From JBDROX01 sp043809645 (GTDB lineage: Bacteria; Patescibacteriota; Patescibacteriia; Magasanikbacterales; UBA922): a DNA stretch of 8,660 bases. Both the position numbers and the translations under genes were made by a program. Every line of letters begins with the position of its first letter. The stretch's first letter is position 1. Of this stretch, positions 1-5,348 are shown piece after piece. Location: NCBI GenBank assembly GCA_043809645.1, contig JBDROX010000012.1, positions 1-8,660 on the forward strand, in the 5' to 3' direction. The notes beneath the pieces are model-generated. The model was not told the origin of the DNA. It saw only the letters and a program-made list of their open reading frames with translations, and searched no databases.

Positions 1-13
1 TTTACTAAAAAAA

Positions 14-619
14 TTATCTTTTTCGGATAACAAGAAAACCGGTGATAAACACACCAATAATAAATCCGACGAATGCATTTACAAGTACGTTTGGCCTCAC
101 AGGCCATGGCGTGACGATTGGATTGTTCACCACAGAGAGACTTACATCTCCACCAACATACTGCCAGCCTTTCTCTACCAGAGTAGATGCGGCAGCACCA
201 GCGAGAAGTCGCGCTTGATTTGGATCGGCGTGATATGCACTAACATTCAGAACACCCGTCCCGAAGACAACAGAGCCGCGCACTGACTTGTTCCACTTTT
301 TTCTCTTGTCTCTCTCAGATAATCCATCGAAGTATTTCCAATCTATATTATACCCAGGCTCTTCTTTTACTTTCTCGTAAAAATCACTCGTTTTCATGAC
401 CTGTGCGATATTTTCTCCCACACGCTCTGCTGATTTCACAACAGTATATGGGTCTACTCCATACCGCGACCTGGAGATGATGAGGAGCTGTGCGTCTGCC
501 CGATATTCCAATGGGAACAGCACTGTGAGAAGGGATGCAACCAGTGCGAGGATAATGCCGACGAGAAAAATCACTTTTGACCTTCTCTGAAGAAGCTTCA
601 CTGGAGATTGATAGAACAT
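14..619 (-). CDS. Short Wzz/CapA-type polysaccharide chain-length regulator (membrane)
   Basis: The 201-residue protein has the layout of Wzz/polysaccharide co-polymerase proteins: a short basic N-terminus, a membrane span at about 14-36, an external domain of about 130 residues, a Pro-rich stretch (PIVTPWPVRPN, 167-177) and a second span at 178-197 ending in RKR. Family members control the chain length of surface polysaccharides made by Wzy or synthase systems. It is much shorter than proteobacterial Wzz and lacks a C-terminal BY-kinase domain, so it is closest in size to Gram-positive CapA/CpsC-type modulators. I chose the ATG at 617-619 because AGGAAC lies just upstream; an in-frame TTG at 661 would add an unlikely 14 residues. 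It has its own promoter at 680-708. The partner polysaccharide genes, if any, would lie beyond the left edge. The family call is fairly sure; the polymer is unknown. Confidence 0.75.
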   Translation of the reverse strand: MFYQSPVKLLQRRSKVIFLVGIILALVASLLTVLFPLEYRADAQLLIISRSRYGVDPYTVVKSAERVGENIAQVMKTSDFYEKVKEEPGYNIDWKYFDGLSERDKRKKWNKSVRGSVVFGTGVLNVSAYHADPNQARLLAGAAASTLVEKGWQYVGGDVSLSVVNNPIVTPWPVRPNVLVNAFVGFIIGVFITGFLVIRKR

Positions 620-662
620 AGAGTTCCTAATTATTTTGAAAAAGATGAAAATACATATCAAT

Positions 663-692
663 AATATGCTAAACAGGAGATTCTAGCATATT
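663..692. repeat. Perfect 9-bp dyad over the wzz-like promoter start site
   Basis: AATATGCTA (663-671) and TAGCATATT (684-692) are exact inverted copies separated by 12 bases. On the minus strand one arm covers the promoter spacer and the first bases of the -10 box, and the other lies just after the expected transcription start. This is the geometry of a repressor operator. It lacks a following T-run in either direction, so a terminator is unlikely. Confidence 0.6.
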
Positions 693-708
693 TTAGCTGT
701 TTTGTCAA
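680..708 (-). promoter_or_regulatory. Sigma-70 promoter of the wzz-like gene
   Basis: On the minus strand TTGACA (708-703), a 17-base spacer and TAGAAT (685-680) form a near-consensus promoter. The expected start is near 673, giving a leader of about 54 bases before the ATG at 619. It begins only 6 bases after the stop of the upstream HtrA-like gene, so the wzz-like gene can be expressed independently of it. Confidence 0.8.
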
Positions 709-714
709 CACCTC

Positions 715-1794
715 CTATCGAAGAAGAATATCCTCCTTGGACGTAAGTATATCAATTTTTTGCCCATTTCGCAAAACACTAAGCGAAAGGTTGTCCCCAG
801 ATGAAAGAATATATTCAAAAAGTACCTTCCCATTCACTGGAAGACCCTCTATATGTGTAATAAGATCCCCCACGCCAATAGTATTCTCTGATGGTCGCTT
901 CGGAGACTTGCTTACATAAAAACCAATAATATCAATCCACCCATCAGCACCTGTCGTGCCATCAACGAGATACCCCTGAAGGTTGAGACCTCTGTATACT
1001 ATTCTCGAAGACTCAAATACCGATCTATATTGATTCTCAACAAAAAAAGAAGGAATAAGCACCTCATCATCTGAAGCAAAACCAACAAATGATCCATCAG
1101 ACTGAATGAGAATACTACCCTCTGTCACATTTGGAAGTTCATAAGAAAACTGTGGCTCCCAAATAGCATGCTCTCCGCTCTCTTTATTCTTGTTTAGGTG
1201 GCCGAGTGCCGACGGACTCCAATCATCTGAGAAAATTGACCAAAGGAATGTGCCTTCTTTGGTAGCGTCACGAGTTGCAAACGTTGCAGAAACAAACCCA
1301 TCACCACCTGCCTTCACATACAAAAGATTTGTAAGTGGATCAAATACCACTTCTGTTGCATCGAAAACGTTCCCCTTGTGATCAACAATTTCTAATACAT
1401 GGTTGAGACCAATCGAATACTCCGGGTAATGAAACACAAGCCAGCCATCTGACGTCAAAAATACTCCTGGCCCAAGATATCCCTCTGGTGTATAGAAGCC
1501 TTTTGCATTTTTTTCTCGAGAGTCATATATGTTCACAATCTGTTTCCCTAGCTGCTGAACAAAAAGTTGGTCGACCTCATGGTCTTCTTGGGATTTTCTC
1601 GACATGTCAACAGAATACACAACAGTATTTGGAGAATATACTGGAACGATCCATGCAACACTCACGAGAGTGGCAGTGATTCCAGCCAGAAATCCAATAA
1701 TAGCACATGCAATGAACCAGATAATAAAATCTCCCCGCCTACGATAGCCGGCAGAATGAATTTTTCTTGGGAGGTGTGGCGGTTTCATTATCAT
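715..1794 (-). CDS. Membrane-anchored HtrA-like protein with PDZ domain, catalytic triad apparently lost
   Basis: The 359-residue product has a basic N-terminus, one membrane span (about 23-51), a trypsin-like region and a C-terminal PDZ domain (about 267-354). The protease fold shows in segments matching HtrA landmarks: GPGVFLTSDGWLVF (108-121) in place of the GSGFI..DGYI(V/L)TN-HV block, DPLTNLLYVK (152-161) in place of DP.TDLALLK, and EGSILIQSDGSFVGF (225-239) in place of GNSGGPL.n.dG.viG. By this alignment the His, Asp (now Asn) and Ser of the triad are all absent. The PDZ part is better kept (IGVGDLITHIEGLPVNG, then LSLSVLRNGQKIDI). The start at 1794 overlaps the preceding stop as ATGA, which suggests translational coupling; ATGs at 1800 and 1788 are alternatives. 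It probably acts outside the membrane as a binding or scaffold protein, not a protease. Fold assignment by eye; moderately sure. Confidence 0.7.
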   Translation of the reverse strand: MIMKPPHLPRKIHSAGYRRRGDFIIWFIACAIIGFLAGITATLVSVAWIVPVYSPNTVVYSVDMSRKSQEDHEVDQLFVQQLGKQIVNIYDSREKNAKGFYTPEGYLGPGVFLTSDGWLVFHYPEYSIGLNHVLEIVDHKGNVFDATEVVFDPLTNLLYVKAGGDGFVSATFATRDATKEGTFLWSIFSDDWSPSALGHLNKNKESGEHAIWEPQFSYELPNVTEGSILIQSDGSFVGFASDDEVLIPSFFVENQYRSVFESSRIVYRGLNLQGYLVDGTTGADGWIDIIGFYVSKSPKRPSENTIGVGDLITHIEGLPVNGKVLFEYILSSGDNLSLSVLRNGQKIDILTSKEDILLR

Positions 1795-2582
1795 ATCCAT
1801 CGAAAAACAAACAGGAAAAAAATGAAAAACAAACAGGCATTCGCTATAAGGAATATTCGCTGCTTCTTCCAGAGGATCCCTTGCTTCGTAAAGTGAAAAC
1901 GCAATAGAAGCTGGAGCACATACCAAATCCATGTACTCACAAGACCAGACACTGCATATCCGAACGGTAGGAGCGCGATAACCCAGACAATTTCACTCAT
2001 GAGGAGCCCAATAAAAAGCATCCAGAGTAAGAATAATCTGAGTGATATATCAAAATACATCTGCCATACCATCCCAGAAATCCAGCCGAACAAAGCCGCA
2101 CTCAGGAGAACTACAAGCCAAAATGGCAAAAATGTGAAAAAGAGCATGAATGCAAAGAGTGTGGTCTGAAGTGCATAGGCATCGAACACCCAGAGCATCA
2201 TTATCATTCTTCGAAAAGGTTTTTTTTCATATATCTCTCCTGACATTGCTATTCCCTGCCAACGGAAAAGGAATCCAATAACAATACCGCTGAGCATGCT
2301 CAAGAGTACAAGGGCAATTTTCCATTCCAATAAGCTTATGAGTGCAGTGAATGCTACTGCTGTTGCCACAACACTCAGTAGTCCATACCACCCCCCCATT
2401 CCGACTCTGACAACAATCCAATACAGAAATAGGAGACCAATAAGAAGCACCCCGAGAAAAACAGCCATCCAAATCTTATTCTGAACAAAAGAAAAGCCAA
2501 ATAAGCAGAGACTACAAAGGAGTCCTGCACCAATGGCAATGATGCGGATCTGTCGATGCGCTGCATTCATAGCAAATAACAT
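1791..2582 (-). CDS. Polytopic membrane protein of unknown function
   Basis: The 263-residue protein is almost wholly hydrophobic, with about eight or nine membrane spans (for example 12-32, 38-58, 66-86, 88-107, 131-154, 155-172, 183-202, 205-228 and 243-262). Charged residues fall in the short connecting loops, notably the stretch EIYEKKPFRR (116-125). I recognise no family motif and assign no function. It starts at an ATG with only a weak AAGAG upstream. Its TGA overlaps the ATG of the HtrA-like gene, so the two are likely made together from one mRNA and may work in the same membrane complex. A candidate promoter lies just upstream at 2609-2638. Confidence 0.75.
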   Translation of the reverse strand: MLFAMNAAHRQIRIIAIGAGLLCSLCLFGFSFVQNKIWMAVFLGVLLIGLLFLYWIVVRVGMGGWYGLLSVVATAVAFTALISLLEWKIALVLLSMLSGIVIGFLFRWQGIAMSGEIYEKKPFRRMIMMLWVFDAYALQTTLFAFMLFFTFLPFWLVVLLSAALFGWISGMVWQMYFDISLRLFLLWMLFIGLLMSEIVWVIALLPFGYAVSGLVSTWIWYVLQLLLRFHFTKQGILWKKQRIFLIANACLFFIFFLFVFRWI

Positions 2583-2608
2583 TGACTCTTAGTTCTGGAC
2601 AGCCTAGC

Positions 2609-2638
2609 ATAATATGGACATTCTTTCAAGCCACTCAA
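2609..2638 (-). promoter_or_regulatory. Candidate promoter for the polytopic membrane protein gene
   Basis: On the minus strand TTGAGT (2638-2633), an 18-base spacer and TATTAT (2614-2609) give a fair sigma-70 match, with a start near 2602 and a leader of about 20 bases. It abuts the stop codon of the upstream gene. Other readings in the same AT-rich stretch, such as TATGCT, are possible. Confidence 0.4.
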
Positions 2639-3091
2639 CTACTCAGCCCGCAGTGCCTCCAGAAGCCCCAGAACTCCTGACACTAGACTCTCTCCCTGAC
2701 TAACCTTGCCAAGGTTCTGAATTGATAGAAATGTATCGAGATGAGCGTCTTTCTTTGTCTCAGGAACTCGTATGGAAAAGAATATGTCCTCTACAGAGGA
2801 TACAACATCCGCTGGAGCTACCTCACCAGTATCTATATTCTGGATAAGATTTGCCAGAGCCTCAGTGTAATCCTGCCGGACAGAGAGTGGTGTAGTGATC
2901 TCAATAGTTGGGACGAATGGTGAAACACCCTCCCCTTCTATGAATTTAGAAGATTCTGTTCGAATATACCCTTTCTGGTACGCAATGAGACCAAAAATAA
3001 CAGAACCGATCGCAGAGATGAAGATGAAGAGGACTACAAGACCAAAGAGTGTGAGTGGCCAGTCGATTGTTTCTTTTTTTCGCCAAAACAT
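2639..3091 (-). CDS. Single-span membrane protein of unknown function
   Basis: The 150-residue protein begins MFWRKKETIDWP, followed by one strong membrane span (about 12-38) and a C-terminal domain of about 110 residues that should lie outside the membrane. The domain has a Pro- and Thr-rich linker (59-70) and then mostly helical sequence, with no cysteines and no catalytic motif I can recognise. The start codon has no Shine-Dalgarno sequence. It is the first gene of the minus-strand membrane cluster, has a promoter divergent from smpB, and is followed after 56 bases by the polytopic membrane protein gene. Function unknown. Confidence 0.7.
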   Translation of the reverse strand: MFWRKKETIDWPLTLFGLVVLFIFISAIGSVIFGLIAYQKGYIRTESSKFIEGEGVSPFVPTIEITTPLSVRQDYTEALANLIQNIDTGEVAPADVVSSVEDIFFSIRVPETKKDAHLDTFLSIQNLGKVSQGESLVSGVLGLLEALRAE

Positions 3092-3100
3092 AGGGAAATA

Positions 3101-3129
3101 TTGATAATTATCTCTAAAGAGTATACACT
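3101..3129 (+). promoter_or_regulatory. Candidate smpB promoter
   Basis: TTGATA (3101-3106), a 17-base spacer and TACACT (3124-3129) would start a transcript near 3136, about 19 bases before the smpB ATG. The -10 is a moderate match. It overlaps the divergent promoter at 3120-3148, so the two may compete. Confidence 0.45.
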
Positions 3130-3148
3130 ATTCTCAGATAGAAGACAA
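3120..3148 (-). promoter_or_regulatory. Candidate promoter of the minus-strand membrane cluster
   Basis: On the minus strand TTGTCT (3148-3143), a 17-base spacer and TATACT (3125-3120) form a plausible sigma-70 promoter. The start would be near 3113, some 20 bases before the ATG at 3091. Confidence 0.5.
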
Positions 3149-3154
3149 AAGCAT

Positions 3155-3604
3155 ATGCCAACACTTGCGAAGAATAAAAAAGCCAGATTTGACTATGAAA
3201 TCCTCGACACCCTTGAGGCAGGTTTAGTACTGTCCGGACAGGAGGTAAAATCAATCAGAAATGGAGGTGCGAAGTTGACTGGAGGCTTTATTACATTCCA
3301 CAAAGAAAAGCCAGTTCTCACAAATGCCCACATTTCGAAATACAAACATGCTGGATCTCTAGAAAACTATGACCCGTCGCAGCCTAGAATTGTTCTTCTC
3401 AAAGATAAAGAAATACGTTATTTACGCGGAAAATTAGAGGAAAAGGGCTTGACAATTGTTCCACTTTCCCTCTATACTAAGGGTCGAAGAATAAAGCTCG
3501 GAATCGGAATAGCCAAAGGGAAAAAAAAATACGACAAAAGGCGTACTATAAAAGACAAGGAGTTAAAGCGAAAGCTTGGAAGAGTGCTCAAAGAACAGAT
3601 GTAA
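3155..3604 (+). CDS. smpB: SmpB, tmRNA-binding protein
   Basis: SmpB binds the tRNA-like domain of tmRNA and brings it to ribosomes stalled on broken mRNA. The 149-residue product is normal length and carries the family blocks in order: YEILDTLEAGLVLSGQEVKSIR (14-35), the NAHISKY segment (57-63), LLKDKEIRYL (81-90), VPLSLYTKGRRIKLGIGIAKGKKKYDKR (102-129), and the basic C-terminal tail that inserts into the mRNA channel. I chose the ATG at 3155, since MPTLAKNKKA is a typical SmpB start; an in-frame TTG at 3101 would add 18 unlikely residues and lie within the promoter. No clear Shine-Dalgarno sequence is present. Its RNA partner ssrA lies 85 bases downstream on the same strand. Confidence 0.97.
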   Translation: MPTLAKNKKARFDYEILDTLEAGLVLSGQEVKSIRNGGAKLTGGFITFHKEKPVLTNAHISKYKHAGSLENYDPSQPRIVLLKDKEIRYLRGKLEEKGLTIVPLSLYTKGRRIKLGIGIAKGKKKYDKRRTIKDKELKRKLGRVLKEQM

Positions 3605-3627
3605 AAATGATAACAATTATCAATTTA

Positions 3628-3670
3628 CAAATTTTCAATTTTCTGGATTTATTTGAAAATTGAAAATTTG
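3628..3670. repeat. 16-bp AT-rich inverted repeat between smpB and ssrA
   Basis: The arms at 3628-3643 (CAAATTTTCAATTTTC) and 3655-3670 are exact inverted copies with an 11-base loop. A further partial copy of the AAATTGAAAATTT pattern follows at 3671-3683. There is no T-run after it, so it is not a classical terminator. Similar AT-rich palindromes occur at 5912-5977. Confidence 0.65.
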
Positions 3671-3681
3671 AAATTGAAAAT
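3653..3681 (+). promoter_or_regulatory. Weak candidate promoter of tmRNA
   Basis: TTGAAA (3653-3658), a 17-base spacer and GAAAAT (3676-3681) would start RNA close to the mature tmRNA 5' end at 3690. The -10 is poor and the region is low complexity, so co-transcription with smpB followed by processing is at least as likely. Confidence 0.25.
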
Positions 3682-3689
3682 TTCAACAT

Positions 3690-4089
3690 GGGGATGACAG
3701 GCTTCGATAGATGGAAATTGTTATCATTCATATGCATGTCGAGGGTGCTCTGTCCCTCGTAACCACAGCAGAGCAACGACTAAGTGTAAACTTTGTCAGC
3801 CGAATGAAAACAGCATTTGCAAATACTTTTGCAATGCCATCATTCGCACCCGTTCTCGCTTAATTGCGAGAGCCATCGCTCCTGTGATACTCAATAGCAA
3901 ATCAGCGGTGCCAACTTATTGAGCGTAGGATATCTTCTTCGCCTGTGGCAGATATCTGAAAGCAATTCAGGCTTAGCCTACTATGCTTTTGCTGCTTTTT
4001 TAGTAATAGGTAAAACAACAAAACAGCTACACATGTAGACTATGGGGGTAGCCCAGCTAGACCCGGGTTCAATTCCCGGCATCTCCACC
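3690..4089 (+). ncRNA. ssrA: tmRNA (transfer-messenger RNA)
   Basis: tmRNA acts as tRNA and then as mRNA to release stalled ribosomes and tag the nascent peptide. The acceptor stem pairs GGGGATG (3690-3696) with CATCTCC (4080-4086). The T-arm is CCGGG-TTCAATT-CCCGG, directly before the 3' acceptor strand. The 5' end continues ACAGGCTTCGATAG, matching the conserved D-like region. Pseudoknot PK1 is clear: CGAGGG (3740-3745) with CCCTCG (3754-3759), and TGCTCTG (3746-3752) with CAGAGCA (3769-3775). The tag frame runs 3798-3863, with its stop in the loop of a TCTCGC/GCGAGA hairpin (helix 5). The terminal A of CCA is not encoded (ACCC follows the stem), so a CCA-adding enzyme is needed. At about 400 nt, length is normal. 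It follows smpB on the same strand. Confidence 0.97.
3798..3863 (+). other. tmRNA proteolysis-tag reading frame (21 codons)
   Basis: After TTTGTC, which resembles the TAGTC before the resume codon in E. coli, the frame AGC CGA ATG... encodes SRMKTAFANT followed by FAMPSFAPVLA and then TAA. Of the three frames, one stops at once (GAA TGA) and another runs through helix 5, so this one is best. The end is VLA where most bacteria have LAA, and the tag is about twice the E. coli length. The exact resume codon is inferred. Confidence 0.75.
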
Positions 4090-4202
4090 CTTCGACTCAT
4101 TTTTTGCTATCGCAAAATCCTCGCTCAGGGTGTTCCACCTTTGGCTTCCACGCTTTGATTATTATAAGAGTATGTCGAAGGCACTGAGTGAAACAAGCGA
4201 GG
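4089..4202. repeat. Palindromic repeat region between ssrA and the GIY-YIG gene
   Basis: CCTTCGAC (4089-4096) is inverted as GTCGAAGG (4174-4181), and CCTCGCT (4119-4125) as AGCGAGG (4196-4202); CTCAGGGTG (4124-4132) and CACTGAGTG (4182-4190) are imperfect mates. Inside lies a small TTTTGC-TATC-GCAAAA hairpin (4102-4117). The CTTCGACTC...GCTCAGGGTG wording is a familiar dispersed intergenic repeat in many bacterial genomes. It starts directly at the end of tmRNA, and I see no strong tmRNA terminator. Confidence 0.6.
4141..4168 (+). promoter_or_regulatory. Candidate promoter for GIY-YIG gene and infC
   Basis: TTGGCT (4141-4146), a 16-base spacer and TATAAG (4163-4168) would start RNA near 4175, inside the repeat region. 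It is the only reasonable promoter I see upstream of infC, but the -35 is weak. Confidence 0.4.
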
Positions 4203-4239
4203 TACGAGCGCGTGCAGCCGAAGTGCACAACACACACAT

Positions 4240-4503
4240 ATGCCCTACTTCACCTACTTGGCACGTTGCAATGATAAAAGTTTGTATATAGGATCATGCA
4301 AAAATCTAGAAAAGAGAGAGAAAAGGCATAATAAAGGAGAAGGCGCAAACTACACAAAAGTTAGAAGACCTATACAAATTGTTTATTCAGAAGAATATAC
4401 GACACCTGTAGAGGCAAGGAGAAGAGAAAAACAAATCAAAGGATGGACCCGAATGAAAAAGGAAAGACTCATACATAGAGTTCATCCAAATCCAAAAAAA
4501 TAA
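4240..4503 (+). CDS. Small GIY-YIG nuclease-family protein (YhbQ/UPF0213-like)
   Basis: The 87-residue protein is a stand-alone GIY-YIG domain. The first strand reads FTYLARC (4-10, with Tyr6 for GIY), then LYIG (15-18), the helix with Arg26 and HN (30-31), NYTKVRRPIQIVYSEEY (37-53), and EARRREKQIKGW (58-69) with Glu63 as the likely metal ligand. Key residues seem kept, so an active nuclease is plausible; family substrates are poorly known. It lacks a Shine-Dalgarno sequence. Its TAA ends one base before the infC ATG, so ribosomes may pass from it to infC. The palindromic repeat immediately upstream, and the gene's position between ssrA and infC, suggest it arrived as a small dispersed element. 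Confidence 0.85.
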   Translation: MPYFTYLARCNDKSLYIGSCKNLEKREKRHNKGEGANYTKVRRPIQIVYSEEYTTPVEARRREKQIKGWTRMKKERLIHRVHPNPKK

Positions 4504-4504
4504 T

Positions 4505-5053
4505 ATGAGAATCTCACGAAAACGCAGAACACAAAAACCATTGATTCCTCGCTATAAGATTAATCATCTTATTAAGGTACCCGAGGTTCGTGTGATTGAT
4601 AGCGAAGGAAATAACCTTGGTGTCATCTCTACGAGCGAGGCTCTACAACAAGCTCAAACAGAAGAGCTAGATCTCGTAGAAATCAACCCAAAAGCAGAAC
4701 CGCCTGTATGCCAAATCATAGACTTCACACGTTTTAAATATCAAAAAGAAAAAGAAGCAAGAAAACAGAAAACGAATAGCCATGTGGCTGAAATGAAGGG
4801 TATCCGTCTTTCGGTGAGGATTGGAGAGCATGATATGAATATCCGCCAAGCACAGACAGAAAAATTCCTAAATAGAGGCGATAAAGCAAAAATCGAGATT
4901 ATTCTGCGCGGGCGCGAACGCGGAAAACTCCACGTTGCCTTCGAAATCGTCAATGCATTCGTTGTCAAAATCAAGAAAAACATGAATATCCATTTTGAAC
5001 AAGAGCCAACGCAACAAGGGAACAAAGTAACAGCTATTATCATCAAATCATAA
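4505..5053 (+). CDS. infC: Translation initiation factor IF-3
   Basis: IF-3 binds the 30S subunit, keeps it apart from 50S and checks start-codon/initiator pairing. The 182-residue product has both domains: the N-domain (about 16-80: RYKINHLIKVPEVRVID..., LDLVEINPKAEPPVCQIIDF) and the C-domain (about 95-182: EMKGIRLSVRIGEHDM, GDKAKIEIILRGRERG), joined by a Lys/Arg-rich linker (77-90). Length matches E. coli IF-3. The start is a plain ATG, not the rare AUU used for autoregulation in enterobacteria, and has no Shine-Dalgarno sequence; coupling to the upstream GIY-YIG gene (1-base gap) is likely. rpmI and rplT follow, the conserved infC-rpmI-rplT order, though a promoter separates infC from them. 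Confidence 0.97.
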   Translation: MRISRKRRTQKPLIPRYKINHLIKVPEVRVIDSEGNNLGVISTSEALQQAQTEELDLVEINPKAEPPVCQIIDFTRFKYQKEKEARKQKTNSHVAEMKGIRLSVRIGEHDMNIRQAQTEKFLNRGDKAKIEIILRGRERGKLHVAFEIVNAFVVKIKKNMNIHFEQEPTQQGNKVTAIIIKS

Positions 5054-5071
5054 TCTGTGTATAGAGCCCCC

Positions 5072-5100
5072 TTGACGACGAAGGGTAAATAATGTATACT
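5072..5100 (+). promoter_or_regulatory. Promoter of rpmI-rplT
   Basis: TTGACG (5072-5077), a 17-base spacer and TATACT (5095-5100) form a strong sigma-70 match. The start is expected near 5107, giving a leader of about 19 bases with no room for an L20-binding leader such as the one seen in other bacteria. Confidence 0.75.
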
Positions 5101-5125
5101 CCTGCCACTGAATTCATCGACATAT

Positions 5126-5335
5126 ATGCCAAAGATCAAGACACACAAAGCAACTGCAAAACGATTTCGAGTAAAGAAATCAAGAAGTGGTACCAAAATC
5201 CTGAAACGCACAGACGGTCAGGATCATTTTAATGCACGACAAAGTGGTAAAAAGAAAAGAAACAAGCGTTCTGATAATACGCTTGCTAATACAGCTGCAG
5301 GAAAAACGATCATACGCAGTGTTCCATACTCCTAA
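5126..5335 (+). CDS. rpmI: 50S ribosomal protein L35
   Basis: The 69-residue, strongly basic protein begins MPKIKTHKATAKRFRVKKSRSGTK and ends NTLANTAAGKTIIRSVPYS, matching the L35 family (usual length about 64-66). It belongs to the large subunit. It lies between a strong promoter and rplT, with 13 bases before the rplT ATG, the usual L35-L20 pairing. No Shine-Dalgarno sequence precedes the ATG. Confidence 0.95.
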   Translation: MPKIKTHKATAKRFRVKKSRSGTKILKRTDGQDHFNARQSGKKKRNKRSDNTLANTAAGKTIIRSVPYS

Positions 5336-5348
5336 GAACTGATTTTAT

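Noticed and set aside
1567..1896. Plus-strand 109-codon frame
   Set aside because: It is antisense to the HtrA-like and polytopic protein genes, with no start signal or recognisable domain.
1795..1932. N-terminal extension of the HtrA-like protein to a start at 1932
   Set aside because: It would overlap the upstream gene by over 140 bases and adds sequence with no family likeness; the ATGA overlap start is better.
3588..3776. Minus-strand open frame between smpB and ssrA
   Set aside because: It covers an AT-rich palindrome and the 5' part of tmRNA; the translation is low complexity and has no family signal.
4058..4089. tRNA-like T-arm and acceptor end read as a stand-alone tRNA
   Set aside because: The matching acceptor strand lies almost 400 bases upstream and PK1 plus a tag frame lie between, so it is the 3' part of tmRNA.
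4102..4117. TTTTGC/GCAAAA hairpin as the tmRNA terminator
   Set aside because: The T-run precedes the stem on the plus strand, the opposite of an intrinsic terminator.
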